Source: Clostridia bacterium
Lineage (GTDB): Bacteria > Bacillota > Clostridia > Oscillospirales > CAG-272
DNA: 64,000 nt
NCBI GenBank assembly: GCA_900767415.1
Contig: CAAFYZ010000031.1
Span: forward strand, 1-64,000
Direction: 5' to 3'
The notes under the pieces are model-generated. The model saw only the letters and a program-made list of their open reading frames with translations, ran no database searches and was not told the origin of the DNA. This document shows, in pieces, positions 32,766 through 41,344 of the stretch. Every line of letters starts with the position of its first letter. Position 1 is the first letter of the stretch. The translations under genes and the position numbers were made by a program.

Positions 32766-32860
32766 AAGTTTCTCCGTAAATACGGGAAGGCGGCTTTTGC
32801 GGCGCGCTCCCCGGTTTTTTGCCGCTGTGACAGTCGGCACATCGGTTTTCTACGAAAAAC

Positions 32861-32889
32861 AGTATAGCAAAACGCACTCTCCCTGTCAA
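32861..32889 (-). promoter_or_regulatory. Promoter of feoAB
   Basis: Minus strand TTGACA-N17-TATACT. Confidence 0.8.
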
Positions 32890-33100
32890 GAGAAAAAGGC
32901 AAATTTTTCGTTTTCGCGGGGAGGGAAAAGCGAAAATATTCACGAAAAAAACGCCGCTTTTTTGTCCATATTCACAAGAGGAAAAATCTTCTGCCCGAAA
33001 TTATCGGAAGGGAAGGTACAGAGGGTGAAAAAATGAACAAAAACACCCCTCGTTTTTCGTGCATTTGTAACAGACAGCGAAAAAATATTTTCGTAAAAAA

Positions 33101-33148
33101 ATACTATATCTTGATATTTCCCCTTGACAAACTCACAATATGTGGTAT
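33101..33148 (+). promoter_or_regulatory. Tandem NrdR boxes before nrdD
   Basis: Two NrdR-like 16-bp boxes, ATACTATATCTTGATA (33101-33116) and TCACAATATGTGGTAT (33133-33148), start 32 bases apart, about three helical turns, the classical NrdR arrangement (consensus ACACwATATwTwGTGT). The second overlaps the promoter. Confidence 0.65.
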
Positions 33149-33151
33149 AAT
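33124..33151 (+). promoter_or_regulatory. Promoter of nrdD
   Basis: TTGACA-N16-TATAAT, interleaved with the NrdR boxes. Confidence 0.85.
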
Positions 33152-33256
33152 AGGGATAGTCGCCGCTCGGAGCGGAGACGGAAAAACACGAGGGAGCGCG
33201 AGGAAAAAAACACGCTCTTCCATTCTATTATATGCACGCTGACAGGAGAAAAGACG

Positions 33257-35431
33257 ATGAAACTCATCAAGAGAAACGGTTCGGAAGCCGTCTTTGACCG
33301 CGAGAAGATCGCGGCGGCGGTAACAAAAGCGAACGAGGCGGTCGAGGAGGCGGACAGACTCCCCGTCGAGACGGTCGAAGAGATCGCCCGCAATGTGGAG
33401 ACGCAATGCAAAAAGATGAAGCGCTCCGTCCACGTCGAGGAGGTACAGGACCTTGTCGAACGGGAAATCATGAAAAAGGGTGCCTTCGCACTTGCCAAGG
33501 CCTATATCACCTACCGCTATAAGCGTGCGCTGGTTCGGAAAGCGAACACCACGGACGAAAAGATTCTCTCCTTGATCGAGTGCAACAACGAGGAAGTCAA
33601 GCAGGAGAATTCCAACAAGAATCCGACGGTCAACAGCGTACAGCGCGATTACATGGCGGGCGAGGTGTCCAAGGACATCACGAACCGCCTTCTTCTTCCC
33701 ACGGACATCGTCAAGGCGCATGAAGAAGGTCTGATTCACTTCCACGACGCGGATTATTTCGCGCAGCATATGCACAACTGCGACCTTGTCAATCTGGAGG
33801 ATATGCTTCAGAACGGCACGGTGATTTCGGGCACCATGATCGAGAAGCCGCACAGCTTCTCCACCGCCTGCAACATCGCGACGCAGATCATCGCGCAGGT
33901 CGCATCGAACCAGTACGGCGGGCAGTCGATCAGTCTGACGCACCTTGCCCCCTTCGTGCAGATCAGCCGCGAGAAGATTCAGACGAGAGTGCGCGCCGAG
34001 CTTGCCGAGGCGGGCGTCTCGGACGAGAAGATCATCGCGAAGATCACCGAAGAGCGTCTGCGTGAAGAGATCCGCCGCGGCGTACAGTGCATTCAGTACC
34101 AGGTCGTCACGCTTCTGACGACGAACGGACAGGCACCCTTCATCACCATCTTCATGTACCTCGGCGAGGCGAAGAGCGAGCAGGAGAAGGCAGACCTTGC
34201 CCTGATCATCGAAGAGACGCTCCTCCAGCGGTATCAGGGTGTCAAGAACGAGGCGGGTGTGTGGATCACCCCCGCGTTTCCGAAACTGATTTATGTGCTC
34301 GAAGAGCAGAACGTACACCCCGACTCGAAATATTACTATCTGACCCGCCTTGCCGCAAAATGCACGGCGAAGCGCATGGTCCCCGACTACATCTCCGAGA
34401 AGATCATGCTGCAGAACAAGATCGACAAAAACGGAGAAGGGCATTGCTATACCTGCATGGGTTGCCGCAGTTTCCTCACTCCCTACGTCGACGAGAACGG
34501 GAAGCCGAAGTATTACGGCAGATTCAATCAGGGCGTCGTCACGGTGAACCTTGTGGACATCGGACTGTCCGCAGGCGGAGACATGGAGAAGTTCTGGCAG
34601 GTCTTCGACGAGCGCATGGAACTTTGCCACAGAGCCCTGCAGGCACGCCATGAGCGTCTCAGCGGCACGCTTTCGGACGCCGCGCCGATCCTTTGGCAGT
34701 ACGGTGCTCTGACGAGACTGAAGAAGGGCGAGACGATCGACAAGTATCTGCACGGCGGCTATTCCACCCTGTCCCTCGGTTACGCGGGACTCTGGGAGTG
34801 CGTTTATTCGCTGAATCACAAGAAGCTGACCGAGCCGGAGGGCGAGGCGCTCGGGCTTGAGATCATGAAAAAACTCAACGAGTATACCGCAAAGTGGAAA
34901 AAGGCGGAGAACATCGACTATTCGCTTTACGGCACACCGCTTGAGAGTACCACCTACAAGTTTGCGAAGTGTCTGCAAAAGCGGTTCGGCATCGTCGAGG
35001 GCGTGACCGATAAGAATTATATCACGAACTCTTATCACGTTCATGTCACCGAGCCGATCGACGCATTCGAGAAGTTGAAACTGGAGGCAAAATTCCAGCT
35101 GCTCTCTCCCGGCGGCGCGATCTCCTACGTCGAGGTGCCGGATATGCAGAACAACATCGAGGCGGTTCTCGGTGTCATGCAGTTTATTTACGACCATATC
35201 ATGTACGCCGAGCTGAACACCAAGAGCGATTATTGCCAGGTGTGCGGCTACGACGGAGAGATCTCGATCGAGACCGACGAGGACGGGAAGCTCGTTTGGG
35301 AATGCCCGAACTGCCACAACCGCGATCAGTCGAAGATGAACGTCGCGCGCCGTACCTGCGGTTATATCGGTACGCAGTACTGGAATCAGGGGCGCACGCA
35401 GGAGATCAAGGACCGGGTGCTTCACCTGTAA
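33257..35431 (+). CDS. nrdD: Anaerobic ribonucleoside-triphosphate reductase
   Basis: The ATG at 33257 has an AGGAG site; the upstream in-frame ATG at 33140 overlaps the promoter. The 724-residue protein has an N-terminal ATP-cone (MKLIKRNGSEAVFDREKIAAAV), the class III barrel with the finger-loop region (CYTCMGCRSFL), a C-terminal zinc ribbon (CQVCGYDGE then CPNCHNRD) and the glycyl-radical site RRTCGYIGTQYWNQGR. It reduces ribonucleotides under anoxia after activation by NrdG. No nrdG follows; a terminator does, so the activase must be elsewhere. Confidence 0.95.
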   Translation: MKLIKRNGSEAVFDREKIAAAVTKANEAVEEADRLPVETVEEIARNVETQCKKMKRSVHVEEVQDLVEREIMKKGAFALAKAYITYRYKRALVRKANTTDEKILSLIECNNEEVKQENSNKNPTVNSVQRDYMAGEVSKDITNRLLLPTDIVKAHEEGLIHFHDADYFAQHMHNCDLVNLEDMLQNGTVISGTMIEKPHSFSTACNIATQIIAQVASNQYGGQSISLTHLAPFVQISREKIQTRVRAELAEAGVSDEKIIAKITEERLREEIRRGVQCIQYQVVTLLTTNGQAPFITIFMYLGEAKSEQEKADLALIIEETLLQRYQGVKNEAGVWITPAFPKLIYVLEEQNVHPDSKYYYLTRLAAKCTAKRMVPDYISEKIMLQNKIDKNGEGHCYTCMGCRSFLTPYVDENGKPKYYGRFNQGVVTVNLVDIGLSAGGDMEKFWQVFDERMELCHRALQARHERLSGTLSDAAPILWQYGALTRLKKGETIDKYLHGGYSTLSLGYAGLWECVYSLNHKKLTEPEGEALGLEIMKKLNEYTAKWKKAENIDYSLYGTPLESTTYKFAKCLQKRFGIVEGVTDKNYITNSYHVHVTEPIDAFEKLKLEAKFQLLSPGGAISYVEVPDMQNNIEAVLGVMQFIYDHIMYAELNTKSDYCQVCGYDGEISIETDEDGKLVWECPNCHNRDQSKMNVARRTCGYIGTQYWNQGRTQEIKDRVLHL

Positions 35432-35434
35432 GCG

Positions 35435-35466
35435 AAAAGGGGTTGCCGCATCGGCAGCCCCTTTTT
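35435..35466 (+). terminator. Terminator after nrdD
   Basis: AAAAGGGGTTGCC/GGCAGCCCCTTTTT. Confidence 0.93.
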
Positions 35467-35633
35467 GCCCCCAAACTTCCGCCCGATACCTTCCGACACC
35501 GAGCATCAACGTTTCACTCAGCGAAATATTCGTAAAGTCCCGAGGAACGGGCGCGTATCATAAAGTCTCCTTGTATCTGTACTCCGGTAAGCCGAAGGAT
35601 CCGCAAAACTTTAAGAAGCACGGTGCCATACGG

Positions 35634-35688
35634 AAGGCCTCCCTTGTGTAAAGGGAGGTGTCACGGTAAAACCATGACGGAGGGATTG
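35634..35688. repeat. REP-like interspersed repeat of gut Clostridia
   Basis: AAGGCCTCCCTTGTG and AAAGGGAGGT form one hairpin, TCACGGT-AAA-ACCATGA a second, followed by CGGAGGGATTG. The combination matches a small mobile-looking repeat I recall from many gut Clostridia genomes. It lies in the 320-base gap between nrdD and dusB, which otherwise holds nothing I can name. Confidence 0.6.
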
Positions 35689-35785
35689 TAAACGCCCCAT
35701 TACCGACACGCAAAAGTTCACTCACCAACGCTGCTTCCGCACCTAAAAAATTTATATGAAATACCAACCGAAAGGAGGACAGCAC

Positions 35786-36772
35786 ATGAAATTTTCGGGA
35801 ATTTCCGTCCCGCACGGACTGTTTTTGGCACCGATGGCGGGATTTACCGACCACGCCATGCGCGTCGTATGTAAAAGACACGGCGCAGAATATACCGTCA
35901 CCGAGATGGTAAGCGCAAAAGCCGTCGTCTACGGAGACAAAAAGACCGCCGCCCTTGCGAAAATCGCCGAAGAAGAAATGCCCTGTGCCCTCCAGCTTTT
36001 CGGGAGCGAGCCGGACATTCTCGCCCGCGCGGCAGAGATCATGGCGAAGGGGATTCCGGGCGGTGTCCCCCCGATTGCGATCGACGTCAATATGGGTTGT
36101 CCTGTCCCGAAAGTGTACGGGAACGGAGAGGGAAGTGCACTGATGCGCGACCCCGAAAAGATCCGTCGGATTCTCCTCGCCCTGCGCGGTGCGACCGACC
36201 TCCCCGTGACGGTCAAGCTCCGTGCGGGCATCGACCCTGCGCATAAAAACGCCGCGGAATGTGCCGTCGCCGCCGAAGAAGGGGGCGCCGCCCTGATTGC
36301 CGTGCACGGCAGAACGAGAAGCGAGTTCTACGGCGGACACGCCGACTGCGCCGTCATCGCCGAAGTCAAACGCGCCGTAAAGATTCCCGTGATTGCCAAC
36401 GGAGACATCGCGACGGCGGCGGACGCGCTCTCCGTGCTCCGCGAGACGGGGGCGGACGGCGTGATGATCGGGCGGGGTGCCGTCGGCAATCCCTTTCTCT
36501 TCGCAGAGATCCGCGCCGCACTTGACGGGACGGCGTATCTTTCCCCGTCCAAAGAAGAGCGGGCAGAGACGGCGCTCGCCGAACTCTCTCTTTCCGTACG
36601 GGAAAAGGGCGAGAACTTCGCCGTCCGCGAAGCCCGCAAAAAACTCGCACAATATCTTCGCGGTTTTCGCGGGGCGGCGGCACTGCGCGCCGAGATTCAC
36701 CTTGCCGAAACCGAGGACGAGGTGCGTGCCGCCTTCCGAAAAGCCCTCGCGGCGGAAGAAAACAACGATTAA
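35786..36772 (+). CDS. dusB: tRNA-dihydrouridine synthase
   Basis: The ATG at 35786 has a GAAAGGAGG site, better than the ATG at 35756. The 328 residues form an FMN barrel of the Dus family: LAPMAGFTDHAMR at the start, DVNMGCPVPKVYGNGEGSALMRDP with the catalytic Cys, AVHGRTRSEFYGG, VIANGDI and GADGVMIGRGAVGNP. It reduces uridines in the D-loop of tRNA with NAD(P)H. The DusB subgroup is likeliest for Firmicutes, but the subgroup was judged by eye. Confidence 0.92.
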   Translation: MKFSGISVPHGLFLAPMAGFTDHAMRVVCKRHGAEYTVTEMVSAKAVVYGDKKTAALAKIAEEEMPCALQLFGSEPDILARAAEIMAKGIPGGVPPIAIDVNMGCPVPKVYGNGEGSALMRDPEKIRRILLALRGATDLPVTVKLRAGIDPAHKNAAECAVAAEEGGAALIAVHGRTRSEFYGGHADCAVIAEVKRAVKIPVIANGDIATAADALSVLRETGADGVMIGRGAVGNPFLFAEIRAALDGTAYLSPSKEERAETALAELSLSVREKGENFAVREARKKLAQYLRGFRGAAALRAEIHLAETEDEVRAAFRKALAAEENND

Positions 36773-36775
36773 CCG

Positions 36776-36823
36776 AAAAACCGACCGTTTTGCAAACAAT
36801 GCTTTGCAAAACGGTCGGTTTTA
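36776..36823. terminator. Bidirectional terminator between dusB and the pseudouridine synthase
   Basis: AAAAACCGACCGTTTTGCAAA/TTTGCAAAACGGTCGGTTTT, 20-bp stem. The minus-strand gene stops inside its edge. Confidence 0.92.
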
Positions 36824-37699
36824 TTCGTATTCAGGGAATTCTGAACGGACAAAATCCGGTCGGTAAGAAAAGGACATCGCCTCTTTTGTCGTCGGGTGCA
36901 AAAATCCGAGATGCGCGGCGGCGAGGCGGTAGTGCGCCCCCTCTTTCGGCGTTCCGTAGAGAAAGTCGTCGTCGAGGGGCGCGCCGATGTGCGCCATGTG
37001 CACGCGGAGCTGGTGCGTGCGCCCGGTGAGCGGTGTGAGGGAGACGAGCGCGTTCCCCTCGCGGTTTTTTGCGAGGGTGGTATAGAGCGTGCGCGCCGCC
37101 TTCCCGTCCTCTCTGACGACGCGGCGAAGAGAACTTTCGCACTCCCTCGCGATCGGGGCGTCGATTTCGCCTTCGGGCGGGAGGGGAGGACGGGAGGTGA
37201 CGGCAAGGTACTTCTTTCGGATTTCCCCGCGTGCCATGGCTTCGGAAAGACGCTTCGCACAGAGTGCGTCCTTGGCGATCAGCACGAGCCCCTCGGTGTC
37301 TCGGTCGAGCCGCGTAATCGCACGAAAGACGAAAGGGTGCGGGACAAAATAGGCGGCGACCGCATTCGCGAGGGTGGGCAGGTGATTGCCGCGGGAGGGG
37401 TGCGTCGGCATGGCGGTCGGCTTTTTCACGACGAGAAGGTCGTCGTCTTCGTATACGAGGGAGAGCGGAAGGGGAATCGGTTCGATGTTTTCGCTTTTCC
37501 CTTCGGGAAGAACGATATGTAAGCGGTCGCCCGTGCGGAGGGCGGCGGTCGTAAAAACCGGGATTCCGTCCCGCATGATCCCGCCGTATTTTACCCGACG
37601 GACGAGAGAGGACGAAAAGCCGCGCCGTCTGAGAAAATCTCCGACCGACAGACCGTTTTCCCCGTCTTCGACGAGAAGATTCAGCGTTTCCGTAAGCAC
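36821..37699 (-). CDS. RluA-family pseudouridine synthase
   Basis: The start is a GTG at 37699 (VLTETLNLLVED): the upstream ATG at 37726 lies in the promoter, whose -10 box is only about 15 bases before the GTG. The 292-residue protein has an S4-like N-terminal domain (LSVGDFLRRRGFSSSLVRRVKYGG) and the RluA catalytic core with the Asp in RLDRDTEG, then GRTHQLRVHMAHIGAPLDDDFLYG. It isomerises uridines in rRNA or tRNA; the exact target (RluD, RluC or other) cannot be told from this. Confidence 0.9.
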   Translation of the reverse strand: MLTETLNLLVEDGENGLSVGDFLRRRGFSSSLVRRVKYGGIMRDGIPVFTTAALRTGDRLHIVLPEGKSENIEPIPLPLSLVYEDDDLLVVKKPTAMPTHPSRGNHLPTLANAVAAYFVPHPFVFRAITRLDRDTEGLVLIAKDALCAKRLSEAMARGEIRKKYLAVTSRPPLPPEGEIDAPIARECESSLRRVVREDGKAARTLYTTLAKNREGNALVSLTPLTGRTHQLRVHMAHIGAPLDDDFLYGTPKEGAHYRLAAAHLGFLHPTTKEAMSFSYRPDFVRSEFPEYE

Positions 37700-37714
37700 A
37701 CCCCCTTTTGTCCG

Positions 37715-37743
37715 ATCATACCACATTTTCTTTCGTCTGTCAA
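37715..37743 (-). promoter_or_regulatory. Promoter of the pseudouridine synthase gene
   Basis: Minus strand TTGACA-N17-TATGAT; implies a very short leader. Confidence 0.75.
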
Positions 37744-37763
37744 CCGTCCTTTTTCTTTCCCCC

Positions 37764-37792
37764 TTGCAAAACGCGAAAAGCTATGATATAAT
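37764..37792 (+). promoter_or_regulatory. Promoter of the GlpA-like operon
   Basis: TTGCAA-N17-TATAAT, divergent from the preceding promoter. Confidence 0.8.
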
Positions 37793-37861
37793 AGGGGGAC
37801 AGAACCGGAAAATACACGGGAAAGGGAGGGATCCTCAAAAACGGTCCCAACGGAAACAACA

Positions 37862-39289
37862 ATGAAAGATGCAATCATCGTCGGCGCGGGTGTCGTCGGC
37901 GGATTGACGGCGAGGGAACTGACAAAACAGGGACTTTCGGTTACGATCCTTGAAAAAATGTCCGACGTCGCCATGGGAGCCACAAGGGCGAACAGTGCGA
38001 TCGTCCACGCCGGCTATGACGCAAAGGAAGGTTCGCTGAAAGCGAAACTCAACGTGCGCGGCTCGGAGATGATGGAGAAGACGGCACAAGAGCTCGGCGT
38101 GAGATACCGTCGGTGCGGCTCTCTCGTCGTTGCCTTTGCCGAAGAAGAGAAGGACACGCTCCGTACATTGCTTGCACGCGGAGAAAAAAACGGGGTCAGG
38201 GGTCTGCGGATTCTTTCCCGTGACGAAGTGCTTGCCATGGAGCCGAATATAGGAGACGGCGTCATCGCCGCGCTCTATGCGCCGACGGGTGCGATTGTAT
38301 GCCCGTACGAACTCTGCATTGCCGCCGTCGGATGCGCGATGGACAACGGCGCAGAACTTTTGCGTAATTTCGAGGTCACTGCCGTGGAGAAGATCCAAGA
38401 CGGCTATCGACTGACTTCCGCCGCGGGCGAGAGCGTCGAGGGGCGGCTCGTCATCAACTGTGCGGGGGCGTATTCCGACGAGGTCGCGAAGATGGCGGGC
38501 GTCGGAACATTCACCGTCCGTCCGAGAAAGGGCGAATATCTTCTGCTTGACAGGGAGTGCGGGGATACCGTCGGCATGACGATCTTCCGCTGTCCTTCCA
38601 AGATGGGCAAGGGGATTCTCGTGACCCCCACCGTGGACGGGAACCTTCTGCTCGGTCCCACCGCCGTGGATATCGGGGACAAGGAAGACACCGCGACGGG
38701 TGTCGACGGGCTTACCGCCGTGCGCCGTCTCGCCGCCGAACAGGTGCGCGGGATCGACTTTCGCAAGATCATCACCTCCTTCGCGGGGCTTCGCAGCGTC
38801 GGCTCGACGGGCGATTTTATCATCGATATGCCCCTCCCCGGCTTTGTCAACGTCGCCGCGATCGAGAGCCCGGGACTGACTTCCGCCCCCGCCATTGCCG
38901 AATACGTAACGGAACTTCTGAAAAAAGCGGGCGAGACGTTCTCCCCGAAGAAAGATTTCAATCCCCGCCGCGCCCCGGCACACGCCTTCCGCGATGCCAC
39001 GGCACAGGAGAAGAACCGTATGATCGCCACCCGCCCCGATTATGCGCATATCGTCTGCCGTTGCGAGACGGTGAGCGAGGGGGAAATCGTCGACGCGATC
39101 CGCAGAAATCCCGGTGCCGTCGACGTCGACGGCGTCAAGCGGCGCACCCGTGCCACGATGGGACGCTGTCAGGGCGGTTTCTGCACCCCGTATATTGCCG
39201 GGATTCTCGCGCGGGAACTCGGGATTCCGTATGACGAAGTCACGAAATCGGGCGGCGACTCCCGCCTGAACGTCGGACGCACCAAATAA
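37862..39289 (+). CDS. GlpA-like FAD-dependent dehydrogenase with [2Fe-2S] domain
   Basis: The 475-residue protein has an N-terminal FAD-binding VGAGVVGGLTARELTKQG motif and a DAO-type oxidoreductase fold (RANSAIVHAGYDAKEGS; NCAGAYSDEVA), followed by a BFD-like [2Fe-2S] domain with Cys-x-Cys (CRCETVSEGEIVDAI) and CQGGFC. This layout is typical of anaerobic glycerol-3-phosphate dehydrogenase subunit A relatives in Clostridia. It is followed by a GlpB-like flavoprotein and a DUF1667 protein, a conserved trio. The ribosome site is weak (CGGA). Substrate is probably glycerol-3-phosphate; no glpK or glpF is next to it. Confidence 0.85.
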   Translation: MKDAIIVGAGVVGGLTARELTKQGLSVTILEKMSDVAMGATRANSAIVHAGYDAKEGSLKAKLNVRGSEMMEKTAQELGVRYRRCGSLVVAFAEEEKDTLRTLLARGEKNGVRGLRILSRDEVLAMEPNIGDGVIAALYAPTGAIVCPYELCIAAVGCAMDNGAELLRNFEVTAVEKIQDGYRLTSAAGESVEGRLVINCAGAYSDEVAKMAGVGTFTVRPRKGEYLLLDRECGDTVGMTIFRCPSKMGKGILVTPTVDGNLLLGPTAVDIGDKEDTATGVDGLTAVRRLAAEQVRGIDFRKIITSFAGLRSVGSTGDFIIDMPLPGFVNVAAIESPGLTSAPAIAEYVTELLKKAGETFSPKKDFNPRRAPAHAFRDATAQEKNRMIATRPDYAHIVCRCETVSEGEIVDAIRRNPGAVDVDGVKRRTRATMGRCQGGFCTPYIAGILARELGIPYDEVTKSGGDSRLNVGRTK

Positions 39290-39315
39290 AACCCTCTCGG
39301 AAAGGAAGACAAAAG

Positions 39316-40590
39316 ATGAAAAAAGACCTTGTCATCATCGGCGGCGGTCCCGCCGGCATGGCGGCGGCGGTCGCGGCATATCGCGCCGGTGTCCGCGATC
39401 TTCTGATTCTCGAAAGGGAAGAGACGCTCGGCGGCATTCTGACGCAGTGTATTCACAACGGGTTCGGACTTCACCGCTTCGGCGAAGAACTGACGGGACC
39501 CGAATACGCCGCCCGCTACGAAAAAGAAGTCGAAGAACTGAAAATTCCGTATGCCACCGATACGACCGTGATCTCGCTCTCTCCCGACAAGACCGTGACC
39601 GCCATGAACAGCACGCTCGGCGTCTTTACGGTGGAGGCGAAAGCGGTGATTCTGACGATGGGATGCAGAGAACGCCCGAAGGGCGCGCTGAACATTCCCG
39701 GCACCCGTCCCGCCGGCATCTACACCGCCGGCACGGCGCAGAAATTCGTCAACCGCAAGGGGTATCTCCCCGGGCGGGAGGTCGTGATTCTCGGTTCGGG
39801 CGACATCGGACTGATCATGGCGCGCCGTATGACGCTCGAAGGCGCGAAGGTAAAGGCGGTGTGCGAGCTTCTGCCGTACTCCGGCGGACTTGCTCGCAAT
39901 ATCGAGCAGTGCCTTCACGACTTCGGCATTCCCCTCCGTCTTTCCACGACCGTCGTGGAGATTCACGGTCGGGAGAGACTGGAGGGCGTGACGGTCGCAT
40001 CCGTCGACGCCGATCGCCGTCCGATCGACGCCACGAGAGAATACATCCCCTGCGATACGCTCCTTCTGTCCTGCGGACTGATCCCCGAGAACGAGCTGAC
40101 GCGCGGTGCCGCCATCGCCATGGACCCCGTCACCGGCGGTGCCGTGGTGGACGAGAACCGCGAGACCGACCTTGACGGCGTGTTTGCCGCGGGGAACGTG
40201 CTGCACGTGCATGACCTTGTCGATTACGTCTCGGAAGAGGCGGAGATCGCGGGTCGCGCCGCCGCACGCTATCTCGAAGGGGAAAGACGGGCGGATACGC
40301 CGATCACCGTAAAGGCGGACGGCGGAGTGCGCTACACCGTCCCGCGAAAGATCGTCGGACGGGACGCCGTAAAGATCTTTTTCCGCGTCGGCGACGTGTA
40401 TCGCGACAAGGAGATTCTCGTCCTGGACGGGGATCGTGTCCTCTTCTCGCGAAAAGCAAAAAAACTCGCCCCGGGTGAGATGGAGACCGTTACGATCTCC
40501 AAAGACAAGATCGCTTCCGTGACGAGCGGCGAGATCCGCATCACGCTCCGCGACCTTGCCCCGGAGCAAAAAGCCAAAGAAAGTAAATAA
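39316..40590 (+). CDS. NAD(P)/FAD-dependent oxidoreductase, second subunit of the trio
   Basis: The 424 residues contain two dinucleotide-binding motifs: GGGPAGMAAAVAAYRAG for FAD at the N terminus and VILGSGDIGLIMARRM for NAD(P) in the middle, plus the thioredoxin-reductase-like LTMGCRERPKGAL and a C-terminal GVFAAGNVLHVHDLVDYV. It belongs to the pyridine nucleotide-disulphide reductase family that partners GlpA-like dehydrogenases in Clostridia. It starts 26 bases after the previous gene with an AGGAAG site and probably passes electrons between that subunit and the DUF1667 protein or NAD(P). Confidence 0.85.
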   Translation: MKKDLVIIGGGPAGMAAAVAAYRAGVRDLLILEREETLGGILTQCIHNGFGLHRFGEELTGPEYAARYEKEVEELKIPYATDTTVISLSPDKTVTAMNSTLGVFTVEAKAVILTMGCRERPKGALNIPGTRPAGIYTAGTAQKFVNRKGYLPGREVVILGSGDIGLIMARRMTLEGAKVKAVCELLPYSGGLARNIEQCLHDFGIPLRLSTTVVEIHGRERLEGVTVASVDADRRPIDATREYIPCDTLLLSCGLIPENELTRGAAIAMDPVTGGAVVDENRETDLDGVFAAGNVLHVHDLVDYVSEEAEIAGRAAARYLEGERRADTPITVKADGGVRYTVPRKIVGRDAVKIFFRVGDVYRDKEILVLDGDRVLFSRKAKKLAPGEMETVTISKDKIASVTSGEIRITLRDLAPEQKAKESK

Positions 40591-40606
40591 AAGTAGGGAA
40601 AACGGT

Positions 40607-40972
40607 ATGAAAGAACGGATTCTTACCTGTATTGTATGCCCCCGCGGTTGTGAAATCACCGTTTCACTCGGAGACGACGGCAGTGTCTTTGAGATTCGGG
40701 GGAACGCCTGCCCGCGCGGCAGTGTCTATGCCGAGCGGGAATGTACGCATCCCGAGCGCACCGTGACGACCACCGTCCGCTGTGCGGACGGCGGCGTCGC
40801 AAGCGTCAAGACGAGCACCCCGGTTCCGAAGGACAGCGTCTTTGCCGTGATGGAGGCGGTCGCCGCCGTGACGGCACCCGACACGCTCTCGGTCGGAGAC
40901 ACGGTGATCGAAAACGTCGCGGGCACCGGGGCGGATCTTGTCGCGACGGAGAACCGCCGCCCCGCAAAATAA
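40607..40972 (+). CDS. DUF1667 family protein
   Basis: The ATG at 40607 has a GTAGGGAAAA site. The 121-residue protein has the DUF1667 Cys pattern: CIVCPRGCEITV near the start and NACPRGSVYAERE, probably an iron-sulphur or zinc site, followed by PERTVTTTVRC and VPKDSVFAVMEAV. DUF1667 proteins are almost always the third gene of GlpA-like/GlpB-like operons and may be the small electron-transfer subunit. It ends 13 bases before a convergent small gene. Confidence 0.9.
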   Translation: MKERILTCIVCPRGCEITVSLGDDGSVFEIRGNACPRGSVYAERECTHPERTVTTTVRCADGGVASVKTSTPVPKDSVFAVMEAVAAVTAPDTLSVGDTVIENVAGTGADLVATENRRPAK

Positions 40973-40985
40973 CGCCGCCGTCGGC

Positions 40986-41177
40986 TTATTTTTCCGGAGA
41001 CGTCTCTCTTTTCTTCGTGCAACGGCAGATGAGCTGTTTTAACTTCTGCCTGCCGCACTCGAGCATATTCTTCGATGCGCCGACGAGACTTCCGATGCCG
41101 ATGACGGTGAGAGTACCCGCCATCAGGCAGAGGATCGGATGCTTCTTCTTTTTACGCTCCGGTTTTGAAAAGAACAT
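40986..41177 (-). CDS. 63-residue membrane-associated hypothetical protein
   Basis: A strong AAAGGAGG site precedes the ATG on the minus strand. The protein starts MFFSKPERKKKKHP, has one hydrophobic segment (ILCLMAGTLTVIGIGSLVGA) and a basic C-terminal part with three Cys (CGRQKLKQLICRCTKK). This resembles small single-pass inner-membrane proteins of Clostridia, but I do not recognise the family. It converges with the DUF1667 gene. Confidence 0.65.
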   Translation of the reverse strand: MFFSKPERKKKKHPILCLMAGTLTVIGIGSLVGASKNMLECGRQKLKQLICRCTKKRETSPEK

Positions 41178-41344
41178 ATTTCCTCCTTTCCGCGGTCTAT
41201 GGGATCTTGTGCACCCGCTTTTACGGGTGTGCCGATCCGACCGGGATCAAAATTCCGGTCTTATCTTTCCCGCCGCGGCGCGGACTATACGAAAATCGAG
41301 AAATCGAAAAACAACCGAAACCATGATAAGAAAGGATAACCGCT

